A DNA stretch of 64,000 nucleotides from Acinetobacter bereziniae LMG 1003 = CIP 70.12 (lineage in GTDB: Bacteria; Pseudomonadota; Gammaproteobacteria; Pseudomonadales; Moraxellaceae): the NCBI RefSeq assembly GCF_000368925.1, contig NZ_KB849756.1, positions 12,822 through 76,821 on the forward strand. The letters run 5' to 3'. Under the pieces are notes generated by a model, which saw nothing but the letters and a program-made list of their open reading frames with translations, ran no database searches and was not told the origin of the DNA. A program made the position numbers and the translations under genes. Shown piece after piece: positions 35,675 to 45,563 of this stretch (its first letter is position 1; every line of letters begins with the position of its first letter).

Positions 35675-36436
35675 ATGAACAAGAATTTAGGATTAATTCA
35701 AGATTTGCAAGATAAGGTCATTTTTGTCACTGGAAGTTCACGTGGGATTGGTTTGGAGACTGCACGACTTTTATTACAAAGAGGTGCAAAAGTTATTATG
35801 CATGCGCGTAGTTCTGTAATGTTTTTTAATGATATGGCAAATCAATTTGGCAATAATGTGTCTTGGGTTACTGGTGATTTGAGTAATTTGAATTGTATAG
35901 AACAAATTTGGCAAAACGTTCTTGAATGTTATGGACATGTTGATGTTTTAGTCAATAATGCAGGAGCTTGGTTAGCCTCTGATATTTCTACGACAAAAAC
36001 GTGGCAAGAAGGTTGGGCAAATAATATTGCTATCAATCTTACAGCGCCAGCAGAATTATGCAGACTGGCATTGCTGCATTTTAAGCAATGTCATGGAGGG
36101 ATCATTATAAATATAACCAGTCGTTCAGCCCATCGTGGAGATGATGCAAATCATTTAGCATATGGCGCGGCAAAAGGTGGTTTACTGGCTTTAACAAAAG
36201 GAATTGCACGTGGCTACGGGCATCACAATATTCTTGCTTATGCGATTGCTCCAGGATGGGTTGCAACAGATTTAGCTAAAGGAGAAATTGAAGATACAGT
36301 GCTAAAAAAATTGCCCTTAGGTGAAATTACGCCTGCGAGTGATGTTGCCGAAATGATTGCTTTCCTTGCAACAGGACGCTCCCGTCATAGTACTGGTGCG
36401 ACAATTGACATTACAGGCGCAGATTACGTCCGTTAA
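35675..36436 (+). CDS. SDR family oxidoreductase 2 (hydroxyproline regulon)
   Basis: Short-chain dehydrogenase of 253 residues with TGSSRGIGLETA at 19-30, NNAGA at 94-98, and Ser149, Tyr163 and Lys167 (YGAAK). It lies only 9 bp after SDR 1 but is clearly divergent from it in sequence, so this is not a fresh tandem copy. Two linked SDRs with different sequences suggest two steps, or oxidation and reduction of the same centre (an inversion by way of a ketone). Followed by a hairpin at 36506. Function not assignable. Confidence 0.8.
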   Translation: MNKNLGLIQDLQDKVIFVTGSSRGIGLETARLLLQRGAKVIMHARSSVMFFNDMANQFGNNVSWVTGDLSNLNCIEQIWQNVLECYGHVDVLVNNAGAWLASDISTTKTWQEGWANNIAINLTAPAELCRLALLHFKQCHGGIIINITSRSAHRGDDANHLAYGAAKGGLLALTKGIARGYGHHNILAYAIAPGWVATDLAKGEIEDTVLKKLPLGEITPASDVAEMIAFLATGRSRHSTGATIDITGADYVR

Positions 36437-36505
36437 AAACTTAATAGAATAAGCGAACATAAATTCAATAAAATTAATTGTGTATCTAGTTCGTAGATGA
36501 GATTA

Positions 36506-36537
36506 TTCAGCCTTATAAGCTTATTGATAAGGCTGAA
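36506..36537 (+). terminator. Hairpin after the SDR pair
   Basis: 11-bp perfect stem TTCAGCCTTAT and its complement with a 10-nt loop, 70 bp after the second SDR stop. It has no T-run, so termination is possible but not certain. Confidence 0.5.
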
Positions 36538-36889
36538 CTAAGATCATCAACTGAATTAAACTAACCGAGAGTAATACCATGTTTGTGCTAAAACCTTATT
36601 ACAGTCCATCATTGGCTCTTTACACGATATGAACAGACCAAATCACCTAATTAAATCCATGTTAAAAATAAGGCTGTGTATGGATATTACAATATTTTCA
36701 ATCATTTAGTGTTCATTCTTTAACAAAAATTCTGCTTTTTCATTTATAAATATAAAAAAATAAATTCGTTATTTGCCCTATTCAAGACAGAATGAAACAA
36801 ACTGAATATCTTTGATAAAAGCGTGACTTATCAATAAATAACTGACTTTATAATTCACATATAAATAATAAGGATAATGATTTATATAA

Positions 36890-36908
36890 TTTAATGAGAA
36901 TCATTATT
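36890..36908. promoter_or_regulatory. Fur box
   Basis: Matches 15 of 19 positions of the GATAATGATAATCATTATC Fur consensus (core AATGAGAATCATTAT). A partial second site, GGATAATGAT, overlaps from 36872. It lies about 120 bp before the receptor start, so iron repression is expected. Confidence 0.8.
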
Positions 36909-37025
36909 GATAATTAATATTTCACATGTTAACTTTTGTAACGCTTTAATCTGAGTCATAGAGCTTGAAGCAAAAGGAAGACAGAAAATCTGATCGCGCG
37001 CATTTTTTATTATGGAATTTATCTT

Positions 37026-39209
37026 ATGTACAACCCCTCTCCCATGCGACATGCATTCAAAGTACATCCTCTTGTACTTTCTATGGCTTTAACTATTCCG
37101 ACACTTGTTTATGCTGAAGAAAATACCGAAACAGTCGCTTTACCGACCATCAAGGTAGAAGCGGAAAGCCAACACCCTTCGATCACAGAAGGCACTCAAA
37201 GTTATACTGCAAAAAGTACAAGTACAGCCACTAAATTAAATTTGTCTCTTCGTGAAACACCTCAATCAGTCAAAGTCTTAACACGAGAATACTTAGATGA
37301 CCGAAATATCGATTCATTTCAGGATTTAATGAATACAATTACAGGTGTCTCCACTTCTCGTACCGATGAACGTCAATCCGTTTATGCACGTGGCTTTCAG
37401 GTGGATTACTACTTAATCGACGGGATGCCGAGTACCACTAACTTAGGTGCTGGTGACCTTGATTTGGATATTTACGATCGCGTTGAAGTGATTAAAGGGG
37501 CAAATGGACTGACTACAGGTGCTGGTAACCCTGCAATGGGACTCAATATGGTACGTAAACATGCCAATGCCAAAGAGTTGACAGGTAATCTGAGTACATC
37601 ATTTGGATCTTGGGATTCATGGAGTAGTTCTGCGGACATTTCAACTCCGCTCAATGAAGATGGCTCACTGCGTGGACGTATGTTTGTCAAACATTCAGAT
37701 GAAAAGTCATTTATGGATGATTATGAAAAAGAACGTAATGTATTTTACGGTGCGATTGATTATGACTTAACTGATAAAACCAGTATGTCACTGGGAGCAA
37801 CCTATCAAGAGTTGCAACGCGATGGGATTCGCTGGGGAGGTACTCCAGCATTTTATACGGATGGAAGTCGCACTAACTTTGACCGAAGCTTAACGGTAAG
37901 TGCACCTTGGACTTTTTGGGATGTTAATACCACGGCTGTATTTGCCAATTTAAAGCAAAATTTATTCAACGATGTGAATTTAAATGTGGCGTATACCTTC
38001 CGTAAAGAAGACGCAAATACCCAGCTGCTTTATACGGGTGGAAAAGTCGATAAAGCAACCAATACCAGCCCTTTAAAAAATTCAGATGGTAGTGACAATG
38101 TTTCAGTCTATGGCTCTGAAACAAGAAATGAAGAAAACAATATTGATCTTTTCATCAATGCGCCTTTTACATTGTTCAATCGCCCACAAGAAATTATTAT
38201 CGGTGGCTCATGGAACAAAAATGAAAAAACCAAGGATATATTTGGTGGCTCAAATGCCAATAAAGAGATAGAAAAATATTTAGGTGGACCACTTAATTAT
38301 AACAATATGGCACAGCCCCTACTCCGATCAGTAGTATTAAATGGGGTCAATGTCCTGAATGAAACCACCCAAAGCTCCGCATATATTTCTGGTAAATTTC
38401 AAATTCTTGATCCTCTAAAAGTGATTGCAGGGACGCGTTTATCAAATTGGAAATATGAATCTGCAAATGGTGTGGGCAATCGCGAATTTAACAACGAGGT
38501 AACACCTTATATTGGTGCTATTTATGATTTTGCCAAAGATCACTCTGTTTATGTCAGCTATACAGACATTTTTAAACCACAAAGCCGTAAAGATGTGAAT
38601 GATCAATACTTAGACCCAGCCCAAGGTAAGAACTACGAAGCTGGTTTAAAAAGTGAATGGTTTGGAGGTCGTTTAAATACCGCTTTATCACTATTTCGTA
38701 TTCAACAATCAAATTTTGCTGAAGCAATAACAGGACAATTTATTGTACGTAATGGTCAGCTTACAAATGAACAAGCTTATCGTGGTGTAGATGGGGTTGA
38801 AAGTAAAGGTTTTGAGTTCGAAGCAGATGGTGAAATTAATGATCATTGGGGAATAAACTTTGGTATTGCTAATTTTGAAGCAAAAGATGCTAAAGGCGTT
38901 AAAGTAAACACTACAAATTCACGTACGACCTCGAATCTATTTGTAAAATATAAATTAGATCAGTGGAGCGCTGGACTTGGCTTAAATTACAAAAGCAAAT
39001 ACTACACTGGCACTGGAAGCACACGTATAGATCAAGATGCTTTCGTACTCGCGGGTGCAATGCTGGGCTATCAAGTCGATAAAAATATTAAACTTCAGTT
39101 GAATGTTGAAAATATTTTTGACAAAAAATATTATGAAGGTATTGGTGCTAATTCTATGAACTGGGGAACACCAAGAAATGCAACGCTAAGTGTTCGTTAT
39201 AATTTCTAA
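37026..39209 (+). CDS. TonB-dependent siderophore receptor (FhuE/FpvA-like)
   Basis: Outer-membrane ferric-siderophore receptor of 727 residues. A signal peptide cut after LVYA near residue 30 is followed by a TonB-box-like LPTIKVEAE, the plug domain (about 60-165, with LRETPQSVKVLT and DRVEVIKGANGL), and a 22-strand barrel ending LSVRYNF. The plug sequence resembles hydroxamate receptors such as FhuE, but the ligand cannot be read. Two Met starts are possible (37026 and 37044); neither has a strong ribosome site, so I keep the longer one. The Fur box upstream supports iron-regulated expression. It is a single-gene unit ending at 39236-39265. Confidence 0.9.
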   Translation: MYNPSPMRHAFKVHPLVLSMALTIPTLVYAEENTETVALPTIKVEAESQHPSITEGTQSYTAKSTSTATKLNLSLRETPQSVKVLTREYLDDRNIDSFQDLMNTITGVSTSRTDERQSVYARGFQVDYYLIDGMPSTTNLGAGDLDLDIYDRVEVIKGANGLTTGAGNPAMGLNMVRKHANAKELTGNLSTSFGSWDSWSSSADISTPLNEDGSLRGRMFVKHSDEKSFMDDYEKERNVFYGAIDYDLTDKTSMSLGATYQELQRDGIRWGGTPAFYTDGSRTNFDRSLTVSAPWTFWDVNTTAVFANLKQNLFNDVNLNVAYTFRKEDANTQLLYTGGKVDKATNTSPLKNSDGSDNVSVYGSETRNEENNIDLFINAPFTLFNRPQEIIIGGSWNKNEKTKDIFGGSNANKEIEKYLGGPLNYNNMAQPLLRSVVLNGVNVLNETTQSSAYISGKFQILDPLKVIAGTRLSNWKYESANGVGNREFNNEVTPYIGAIYDFAKDHSVYVSYTDIFKPQSRKDVNDQYLDPAQGKNYEAGLKSEWFGGRLNTALSLFRIQQSNFAEAITGQFIVRNGQLTNEQAYRGVDGVESKGFEFEADGEINDHWGINFGIANFEAKDAKGVKVNTTNSRTTSNLFVKYKLDQWSAGLGLNYKSKYYTGTGSTRIDQDAFVLAGAMLGYQVDKNIKLQLNVENIFDKKYYEGIGANSMNWGTPRNATLSVRYNF

Positions 39210-39235
39210 TCCCACTCATATTTAATTTTCTTTTT

Positions 39236-39265
39236 AAAAACCTTCTAATCGTTTAGAGGGTTTTT
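39236..39265 (+). terminator. Intrinsic terminator of the receptor gene
   Basis: A-run, stem CCTTCTAA/TTAGAGGG with one G-T pair, then TTTTT. Confidence 0.75.
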
Positions 39266-39313
39266 CTCATCTTAAATGACTTAATAGTTATGTATGAGCT
39301 GTTTAAAAGCCAC

Positions 39314-39336
39314 TATATAATCAATTTGTTGAAAAT
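39314..39336 (+). repeat. Solo end similar to the MITE at 45904
   Basis: Matches 20 of 23 bases with 45902-45924 (TATATA-TCAAT-TGTTGAAAA). No matching second end was found nearby, so it is a remnant or a chance match. Confidence 0.35.
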
Positions 39337-39365
39337 CCCATTTAGCAAACCGTCTGATCTATACT

Positions 39366-40259
39366 TTAGAGTAATTGAAAAAGTTGTTGTAGTGTTTGGA
39401 TAAACCAAGTTCGTGCATCCAAATCATCTCGATGATTGTACCAATTTACGCTGACATTAAAGGGTTTGACTGAAAATGGTAATTCAAAAATATTTACATC
39501 ACTATTTCGCTCATACACTTTTGCAGCACGTGAAGGCAAAGTCACCAATAATTCAGAACTGTTCACCACATCTTGCAATACACTAAAATGAGGAAGTTCT
39601 AGCATAATTTTTCTTTTTAATCCCAATTCTTTAAGCTTCTGATCAATTTCAATATGCCCTGTTGAAGATTTAATAGCCGCGTGTTTTTCTTGTAAATACT
39701 GCTCTAAACTCAGTTGCTCCCTAATCCGTGGATGGTTTTTGTCAGCAATGCACATATAGCGTTCTTCAAATAAGTTGCGAGATTCTATTTTTGGCATGAC
39801 GGTATAGCTGCTATTAAATACAGCCGCATCTAAAAAACCCTCAACTAGCCATTCCTCGACTTTATCAGACTGAATTTCTTCAATTTCTATTTTAATAAAT
39901 GGTGCTTCTTGTGCCAGATGTTGAATCAATGATGGTAAAAGGCAAAATTCTCCTAAGTCTGATAGCCCTAAACGAAAGACTCGTGTGGATGTTTTGGGAT
40001 CAAATCGTTGTGAAGCGATAATTGCAATTTCAATATCAGAAATCGCCTGCCTAAAACTGGGATATAAACTTTGCGCAAGTTTGGTGGGTTTTACGCCAAA
40101 TTTATCTCGCTCAAAGAGTGGATCGTTTAAAGATTTGCGTAAACGGTTCAAATTATAGGTGACTGAAGGCTGACTCAAATTCAGTCGTTCAGCCGCATGA
40201 CTGATATTTTTAGTTTCAAAAATAATGACAAACACTTTGATAAGACTTAGATCAATCAA
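39366..40259 (-). CDS. LysR family regulator of the salicylate operon
   Basis: LysR-type regulator of 297 residues. N-terminal HTH with NISHAAERLNLSQPSVTYNLNRLRKSLNDPLFER (about 17-50), then a periplasmic-binding-protein-like effector domain. The HTH and the DPLFERDKFGVKPT stretch are of the NahR/NodD type. It lies 50 bp after the MFS gene, in the same direction as the hydroxylase and MFS genes, unlike the usual divergent layout. It probably activates the operon with salicylate as effector (inference from context). Confidence 0.83.
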   Translation of the reverse strand: MIDLSLIKVFVIIFETKNISHAAERLNLSQPSVTYNLNRLRKSLNDPLFERDKFGVKPTKLAQSLYPSFRQAISDIEIAIIASQRFDPKTSTRVFRLGLSDLGEFCLLPSLIQHLAQEAPFIKIEIEEIQSDKVEEWLVEGFLDAAVFNSSYTVMPKIESRNLFEERYMCIADKNHPRIREQLSLEQYLQEKHAAIKSSTGHIEIDQKLKELGLKRKIMLELPHFSVLQDVVNSSELLVTLPSRAAKVYERNSDVNIFELPFSVKPFNVSVNWYNHRDDLDARTWFIQTLQQLFQLL

Positions 40260-40309
40260 TTTTAATCTCTCGATTCAATGAGGAAGGTTTTACCTTCCCC
40301 AATCTAGCT

Positions 40310-41662
40310 TTAGACTTGTACTGTTTTAACCGCTAATTTTGTGTTTTTCAAACGCAGATGAATCATTGAAATACTCACCACAGCAATCATACATGGGATT
40401 GAAAGCGCGATGAAATTATAATGAATCGGTAAATTTAAGCTTAATAACCAACCACATAAGATGGGTCCTAAAATCGCCCCCAAACGCCCTACACCCAATG
40501 CCATTCCTAAGCCCGTTGCACGGATATTTGATGAATAAAATTGTGACATATAAGCCAATAATAATATTTGCCCACCAATGGAAGCTGCACCAGCAACAGC
40601 AATACAAAAATAAAGAATAATCATTGGTAAGTGAAAACTGAGTAATATAAATGCAGCAGCCCCACTTAAAAATAGCGTACATAATACTTTGACCAAATTG
40701 AATCGATCCGCTAAATAGCCTCCGCAGATTGCGCCAAGCATTCCGCCGATGTTTAAGGCGAGCAGAAAAACCAAACTGGTCGACAGATCATAGCCTGCTT
40801 CTAACATTAATTTCGGTAACCAGTTGCCTAAGGCATAGACCAAGACCAATGCCATAAATACACTCAACCAAAATAAAAGTGTAATCATTGCTCGATTGTC
40901 TGCAAATAAATCCTTGATTGGAGATTGAGAGGAAGATTGATTGTCTTGATCGAGACAAATTTTTGTCTGAGCTGTGTAATTAATATCGCTATTAATTTGT
41001 TTAAGAATGTCTGCTGCTTTTTCAGTTTTGTTTCTGCGAACCAAATAATCAATTGACTCAGGTAATAACAGCCAAATGATAGGTACCAATAACAGTGGTA
41101 TACCCCCAAGAATAAACATAATTTTCCAACCAAATTGAGGGACCAACCACATTCCCAATAAAGCTGAACACATTCCACCAACTGCATAACCACTAAACAT
41201 GAGCGATACTAAAGTTGAGCGTAATTTTTTTGGTGCATATTCGGTCATCAGTGCGATGATGTTTGGCATCACGCCACCCAAGCCCAAACCTGCCAAAAAT
41301 CGAAAGATTCCAAAACTTTGCGGATCACTTGCATAGCCACAAAGTAAAGTAAAACCACTGAATAAACAAATGCATAAAATGATTATTTTTTTACGGCTAA
41401 AGCCATAACGCTCTAATTTATCACTCAAACTTCCAAAAAGAATCGCTCCAAACATCATGCCAAATAAGGCAACACTACCTAAAAATCCTGCTGTGATACT
41501 GTCAATTTTCCATTCTGCCATCAGCTTAGGCAGTGCCACCCCATAAATCACTAAATCATAACCATCAAAAATGATGATCAATGCGCTGAGTAAAATCACT
41601 CGCCAATGAATCGCCTTCAATTTGGCATGATCAATGACTTCATTTGCATTTATCGTTTGCAT
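40310..41662 (-). CDS. AAHS family aromatic acid:proton symporter
   Basis: Twelve-helix carrier of 450 residues of the aromatic acid symporter family. The hallmark is LIIFDGYDLVIYGVALP in helix 1, with the charged DGYD needed for benzoate-type transport. Further motifs are GSLSDKLERYGFSRKK (loop 2-3) and the inner ADRFNLVK. The central loop is long and hydrophilic. It lies 46 bp downstream of the salicylate-hydroxylase-like gene, so it is probably the salicylate or hydroxybenzoate importer of this operon. Confidence 0.87.
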   Translation of the reverse strand: MQTINANEVIDHAKLKAIHWRVILLSALIIIFDGYDLVIYGVALPKLMAEWKIDSITAGFLGSVALFGMMFGAILFGSLSDKLERYGFSRKKIIILCICLFSGFTLLCGYASDPQSFGIFRFLAGLGLGGVMPNIIALMTEYAPKKLRSTLVSLMFSGYAVGGMCSALLGMWLVPQFGWKIMFILGGIPLLLVPIIWLLLPESIDYLVRRNKTEKAADILKQINSDINYTAQTKICLDQDNQSSSQSPIKDLFADNRAMITLLFWLSVFMALVLVYALGNWLPKLMLEAGYDLSTSLVFLLALNIGGMLGAICGGYLADRFNLVKVLCTLFLSGAAAFILLSFHLPMIILYFCIAVAGAASIGGQILLLAYMSQFYSSNIRATGLGMALGVGRLGAILGPILCGWLLSLNLPIHYNFIALSIPCMIAVVSISMIHLRLKNTKLAVKTVQV

Positions 41663-41708
41663 AATAGACCTCCCTGGTCAGATTATTCTGTTTTATCTCT
41701 TTTTTTAT

Positions 41709-42995
41709 TTAGCTATATATTTCACTTTGCTGTAATTGATTGGTCAATGCAGCTTGGGCTTGCTGAATATCTTGCTCAAGAGAATGCTGCCATAACCAAT
41801 CAAAACGATGTGTTAAATGCTGTCCGATAGATTCAAAATCTGAATATTTCGATGAACAAAGCTCGTATATTTCACCTGACTCACGTGACGTGTTTTGAAC
41901 TTTGACTGCTCGTTCTAAGCGTATTTGCTGATATATTTCAGAAACAAACTGAATAGATTCACATGTTAGTTCAGGGTTTTCTAATAATTTTGCAAGGATT
42001 AAAGCATCTTCCAAACCTTGCCCAGCTCCTGCACCTTGATGTGGTAACATTGCATGTGCAGCATCACCTATCAAAATCACATTATTGGTATTGTTTTTAT
42101 AAGTCTCTAAAGGCTGAATTTCATGTAAAGCCCAGATTGTTGGCGAGTCAATCAGTTCCAATAAGGCTTTACAGCTCTCACTCCAGTCTGAAAAATCAGC
42201 CAACATTTGCTGTTTTGAAACAGCCATTGTCCAAGGTATATTTTCAGCCAATACCGTTTGTGTACGATCTGACTTAAATGCCACAATATTGATTTCCTCC
42301 CCCTGTCGAATTGGGAAGGTCAAAATGTGTTTATCTTTACCTAAAAACATTTGCGGAACATCTGCGATTTCCACATCGCGCCCTAATTTTTCAATCGCTT
42401 GTTTATAGTCTTGATACTTAATGATCCCCCGATATGCCCAAGTTCCAGAAAATTGAGGTTCACTGCGCGGCAATTGATGTGAATCCAGCACATGATTTCG
42501 GACAACGGAACGAATACCATCACAACCAATTACATAATCAAAGGTTGCCTCTTGACCATCAATGAAGCACACCGTCACTTGATCTTCATCTGCTTCAATA
42601 TTTTGTACACGTTTGTTGAAGTGTACATTTGATAACGGAACTAAAGGAATTAAGCTATCGAGAAAATCTGCACGATGTACTGAAGACTGTCCAACAGATG
42701 GAGCAAGAGATGCTGATAGATATTCGTCGGTATAGCCATTCCGCCATTGGAACCAAATATCGGTATAGGGCGCTTTGACCTGATCTGCAATAGATTGATA
42801 TTCTTGGCTTAAACCTAACAATTGGATTGCTTTTACCGCATTTGCACCAAAAGAGATTCCTGCACCAATTTCTGAAAATTCAGCAGCAGACTCAAATAAA
42901 TGTACATCTAAGTTTGTATTTTTAACCAATTGGGTCATGAGTGCTAGTCCAGCAATACCTCCACCAATGACTGCAACTCTAATTTTTTTGTCCAT
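41709..42995 (-). CDS. Salicylate 1-monooxygenase-like FAD hydroxylase
   Basis: Class A flavoprotein monooxygenase of 428 residues. FAD motif VAVIGGGIAGLAL at 7-19, the GCDGIRSVVR (DG) motif near 160, and the second FAD motif VILIGDAAHAMLPHQGAGAGQGLEDA near 305. The pattern fits salicylate hydroxylase (NahG/SalA), which decarboxylates and hydroxylates salicylate to catechol with NADH and oxygen. Catechol would go to an ortho pathway encoded elsewhere. First of three genes with the MFS carrier and LysR regulator. Related 3-hydroxybenzoate 6-hydroxylases cannot be excluded without a search. Confidence 0.82.
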   Translation of the reverse strand: MDKKIRVAVIGGGIAGLALMTQLVKNTNLDVHLFESAAEFSEIGAGISFGANAVKAIQLLGLSQEYQSIADQVKAPYTDIWFQWRNGYTDEYLSASLAPSVGQSSVHRADFLDSLIPLVPLSNVHFNKRVQNIEADEDQVTVCFIDGQEATFDYVIGCDGIRSVVRNHVLDSHQLPRSEPQFSGTWAYRGIIKYQDYKQAIEKLGRDVEIADVPQMFLGKDKHILTFPIRQGEEINIVAFKSDRTQTVLAENIPWTMAVSKQQMLADFSDWSESCKALLELIDSPTIWALHEIQPLETYKNNTNNVILIGDAAHAMLPHQGAGAGQGLEDALILAKLLENPELTCESIQFVSEIYQQIRLERAVKVQNTSRESGEIYELCSSKYSDFESIGQHLTHRFDWLWQHSLEQDIQQAQAALTNQLQQSEIYS

Positions 42996-43345
42996 TTTAG
43001 CATTCCTTACTAAATTACTTAGAATTCTATAATTGGTTATTTTTTAAGATAAATCCAATTTATATTTTTTGGTTTATACTATCTATTTTTTTGATATTTA
43101 GTTCACGCTCTGCTTTTAAATCTGCTTTTGTTTTTTATTAATTGTTAATAAAATCAATCACCTAATAAATTTCATTGGATCATGATATAAGGCTAATAAT
43201 TTTGAAAAATTGCCGAATAACTTAATTTATGCGCTTAACGTAAAGCAATGAGATTTTGTATTTCTGACATGTATCACTCATTTTGAGTGATACAGGTCAA
43301 TCTGATGATCAGTTTAAATAAATACAAATTAGCAAAAGACCCATA
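42996..43345. other. Gap upstream of the hydroxylase operon
   Basis: 350 bp without a gene. It should hold the hydroxylase promoter. At 43270-43294 there is an 11-bp perfect stem TGTATCACTCA with a TTT loop, 52 bp after the stop of the TonB receptor; it has no T-run and could end that transcript or be an operator. Confidence 0.5.
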
Positions 43346-45538
43346 CTAGAAACTTACAGTCCAAGCAAGTTGCGCTGTCCGTGGTGCGCCAAGAAATAAA
43401 TAATCATCGCCTAAGAAATTTCCGGCATCTCTCCAATACTGTTTATTGAAAAGATTGTCGATATTGAATCGAAGTGTATTGTCATAGCCATAAGCTCTGA
43501 AATTATAAGCTGTGCCTAGATTAAATACGGTATAACTCGGCACTTTGACTGTACCCATTTTATTGGCATATTTACTGCTGCTGTATTGCATACCTGCCAA
43601 TAAGCGTAACCCCTCTATTTGTGCCACTTGATAAGAGAGATAGTTTGCAAAACGAATTGATGGCACATTTTGTGTCTGATGCCCTTGATATTCAGTAACT
43701 TGGATGTCCTTTAAACGTGAACGTGTCAGTGCCAAAGTCGAGACCAAATCCAGATTTTGACTTAAACGCCCTTGCACACCTAACTCTAATCCAAGGTTAT
43801 GCTGTTGACCTTCAGCAATAAAATCTCGTTCAGTATTGGTATATTGATTGTCCTGTTTTAAATCAAACACTGCTGCCGTAAACAGCAAATCTTGCCACTG
43901 TTGTTTAACACCTAACTCATACTGAGTTGTATGTACAGGAGCTAAAGTTAGACTTGGATTGTTGGCAAACCACGGAGCTTGTCCACCATCACTTAAGCCT
44001 TTGGCATAAGAAGCATAAATGTTGGTATGTTCCCAAGGTTGATACATCAGCGCAAATTGGGGTAAGAAACGATTAAAATTGGTGTCTCGAATCTTATTTG
44101 ACTCGACATTGTAGGCTCCCTCATTGAGATGAATCAGTTTGCCACCCAAAGAGACTGACCATTCTGGATTAAAAGCAATTAAATCAATGATATTCAATGC
44201 TGTTTGTTGACTATCTAATGATTTATAGTGTTTACCCAAATGCTTATCTGTGGGGATATAGCTTTGCGGGTCCTCACCTATATTTCCTGTAGACTCAGCC
44301 CCTTCAACTACAGGTAAATTAATTGCATCATATTGTGTATGACGTTTAGCAGTTTGAGATAATTCTAAACTTAACTGATGCTGCAAAAAACCAGTGCTGA
44401 ATGCCCCATTCAATCCGATTTTAAATTGGTTGGTTAAGTAGCTATCATCTGGACTGCGAAAATCATAAATATCGTAGTTGCCATTTTGATCAAAGCTATT
44501 CCCTAAGCCCGTCGTTTGACAAATACTGCTATAACATCCCCAAGGAAATGCAGCATAATCATCTATCACCACACGACTTTGTGATGCTGTAAAATTTGCT
44601 TTCCAATGATCATTGAACTGAAATAAATATTTTAAACTGGCATTTAAACTGTCGTTGGTTACGGGTTTACTCCAGCTTTGATAAGCAAGTAAACGATCCC
44701 ATTTCACATTTTGGGGAAGTGTCGTTCCATCCAATAACTGATATCCTGCCACTGAACGTTGACGTTGTCGCTGTGATTCTAGATCAAATTCTAACTTTGA
44801 ACGTTCAGAAATATTCCAATCCAGCGCCATAGAACCAAACAAGCGCTTACCATCGGCATGTTCAACGTAGGAATGAATGTCTTCTGTTGCAAGATTGATG
44901 CGATAACCAAACTGTTGGGTGTCTCCAAACAATCCACCTAAATCCGTTGCCACGCGAAAACCACCATAACGGTCGGTTTCTAATGTCATTGAACGAATAT
45001 CTTCAGGTCGTTTGGTGACATAATTGATCACACCACCCGGTGTTGACATTCCACTTTGAATGGCACTGATGCCCTTTAAAATCTCGACCTGAACTTTATT
45101 CTCAAGCGCAATATTTTGTTCGCCACGGATTAAGTTGCCATTCAGTAAATAGCTTGATCCAAGATTTAACCCAAAACCACGCATCATAAAATTAGAATAA
45201 TAACCAATAGGTGCATAGCCATCGCCAATAGCTGCATCGTTCTTAACCACATCAGAAAGTGTTTTAGCATGCTGATCTGCTAAACGATCAGCAGTGATGG
45301 TATGGATTGAAGCCGGAATTTCAGCAATATTAGACTGACTAAAACCTGATAAATTGATCTTGGGTTGATAATAAACCGTTTGTGCTGCTTCGGTTTGGAC
45401 GTTAACTTTAATGGTTTTAAGCTGTTGTGTATTTTTTTCCGCTTCTGCATGTAGCAGTACTGGACTCAATGCCAAACATGAAAATGAACCAACTGCCAGT
45501 AACGCTTTTTGTAAACGAGAAAATGGATACCTTTTCAC
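43346..45538 (-). CDS. TonB-dependent receptor beside the salicylate operon
   Basis: Outer-membrane receptor of 730 residues. Signal peptide cut near residue 31 (VLLHA), TonB-box-like LKTIKVNVQ, plug domain (about 70-175, with IAEIPASIHTITADRL and ENKVQVEILKGISAIQSGMSTPGG), barrel ending LAWTVSF. Siderophore-receptor class, but no Fur box was seen upstream. Instead a perfect 25-bp palindrome lies 26 bp before the ATG. It reads toward the hydroxylase genes but is separated from them by 350 bp. Placement next to salicylate degradation suggests a receptor for a salicylate- or catechol-type iron chelate, or for aromatic compounds (speculative). Confidence 0.85.
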   Translation of the reverse strand: MKRYPFSRLQKALLAVGSFSCLALSPVLLHAEAEKNTQQLKTIKVNVQTEAAQTVYYQPKINLSGFSQSNIAEIPASIHTITADRLADQHAKTLSDVVKNDAAIGDGYAPIGYYSNFMMRGFGLNLGSSYLLNGNLIRGEQNIALENKVQVEILKGISAIQSGMSTPGGVINYVTKRPEDIRSMTLETDRYGGFRVATDLGGLFGDTQQFGYRINLATEDIHSYVEHADGKRLFGSMALDWNISERSKLEFDLESQRQRQRSVAGYQLLDGTTLPQNVKWDRLLAYQSWSKPVTNDSLNASLKYLFQFNDHWKANFTASQSRVVIDDYAAFPWGCYSSICQTTGLGNSFDQNGNYDIYDFRSPDDSYLTNQFKIGLNGAFSTGFLQHQLSLELSQTAKRHTQYDAINLPVVEGAESTGNIGEDPQSYIPTDKHLGKHYKSLDSQQTALNIIDLIAFNPEWSVSLGGKLIHLNEGAYNVESNKIRDTNFNRFLPQFALMYQPWEHTNIYASYAKGLSDGGQAPWFANNPSLTLAPVHTTQYELGVKQQWQDLLFTAAVFDLKQDNQYTNTERDFIAEGQQHNLGLELGVQGRLSQNLDLVSTLALTRSRLKDIQVTEYQGHQTQNVPSIRFANYLSYQVAQIEGLRLLAGMQYSSSKYANKMGTVKVPSYTVFNLGTAYNFRAYGYDNTLRFNIDNLFNKQYWRDAGNFLGDDYLFLGAPRTAQLAWTVSF

Positions 45539-45563
45539 TGTAATTGCCTAACCCCAAGATAAT

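Larger units (their letters stand above)
36437..37025. other. Gap before the siderophore receptor
   Basis: About 590 bp without a convincing gene. It holds the SDR hairpin at 36506 and the Fur site at 36890. A 17-codon frame from an ATG near 36579 has no clear ribosome site and is not called. Confidence 0.5.

Noticed and set aside
36579..36632. Short 17-codon peptide gene
   Set aside because: No ribosome site and no context; probably chance.
43270..43294. Operator palindrome for the salicylate LysR
   Set aside because: It lies just after the receptor stop and 275 bp from the hydroxylase start; a transcript end hairpin is simpler.
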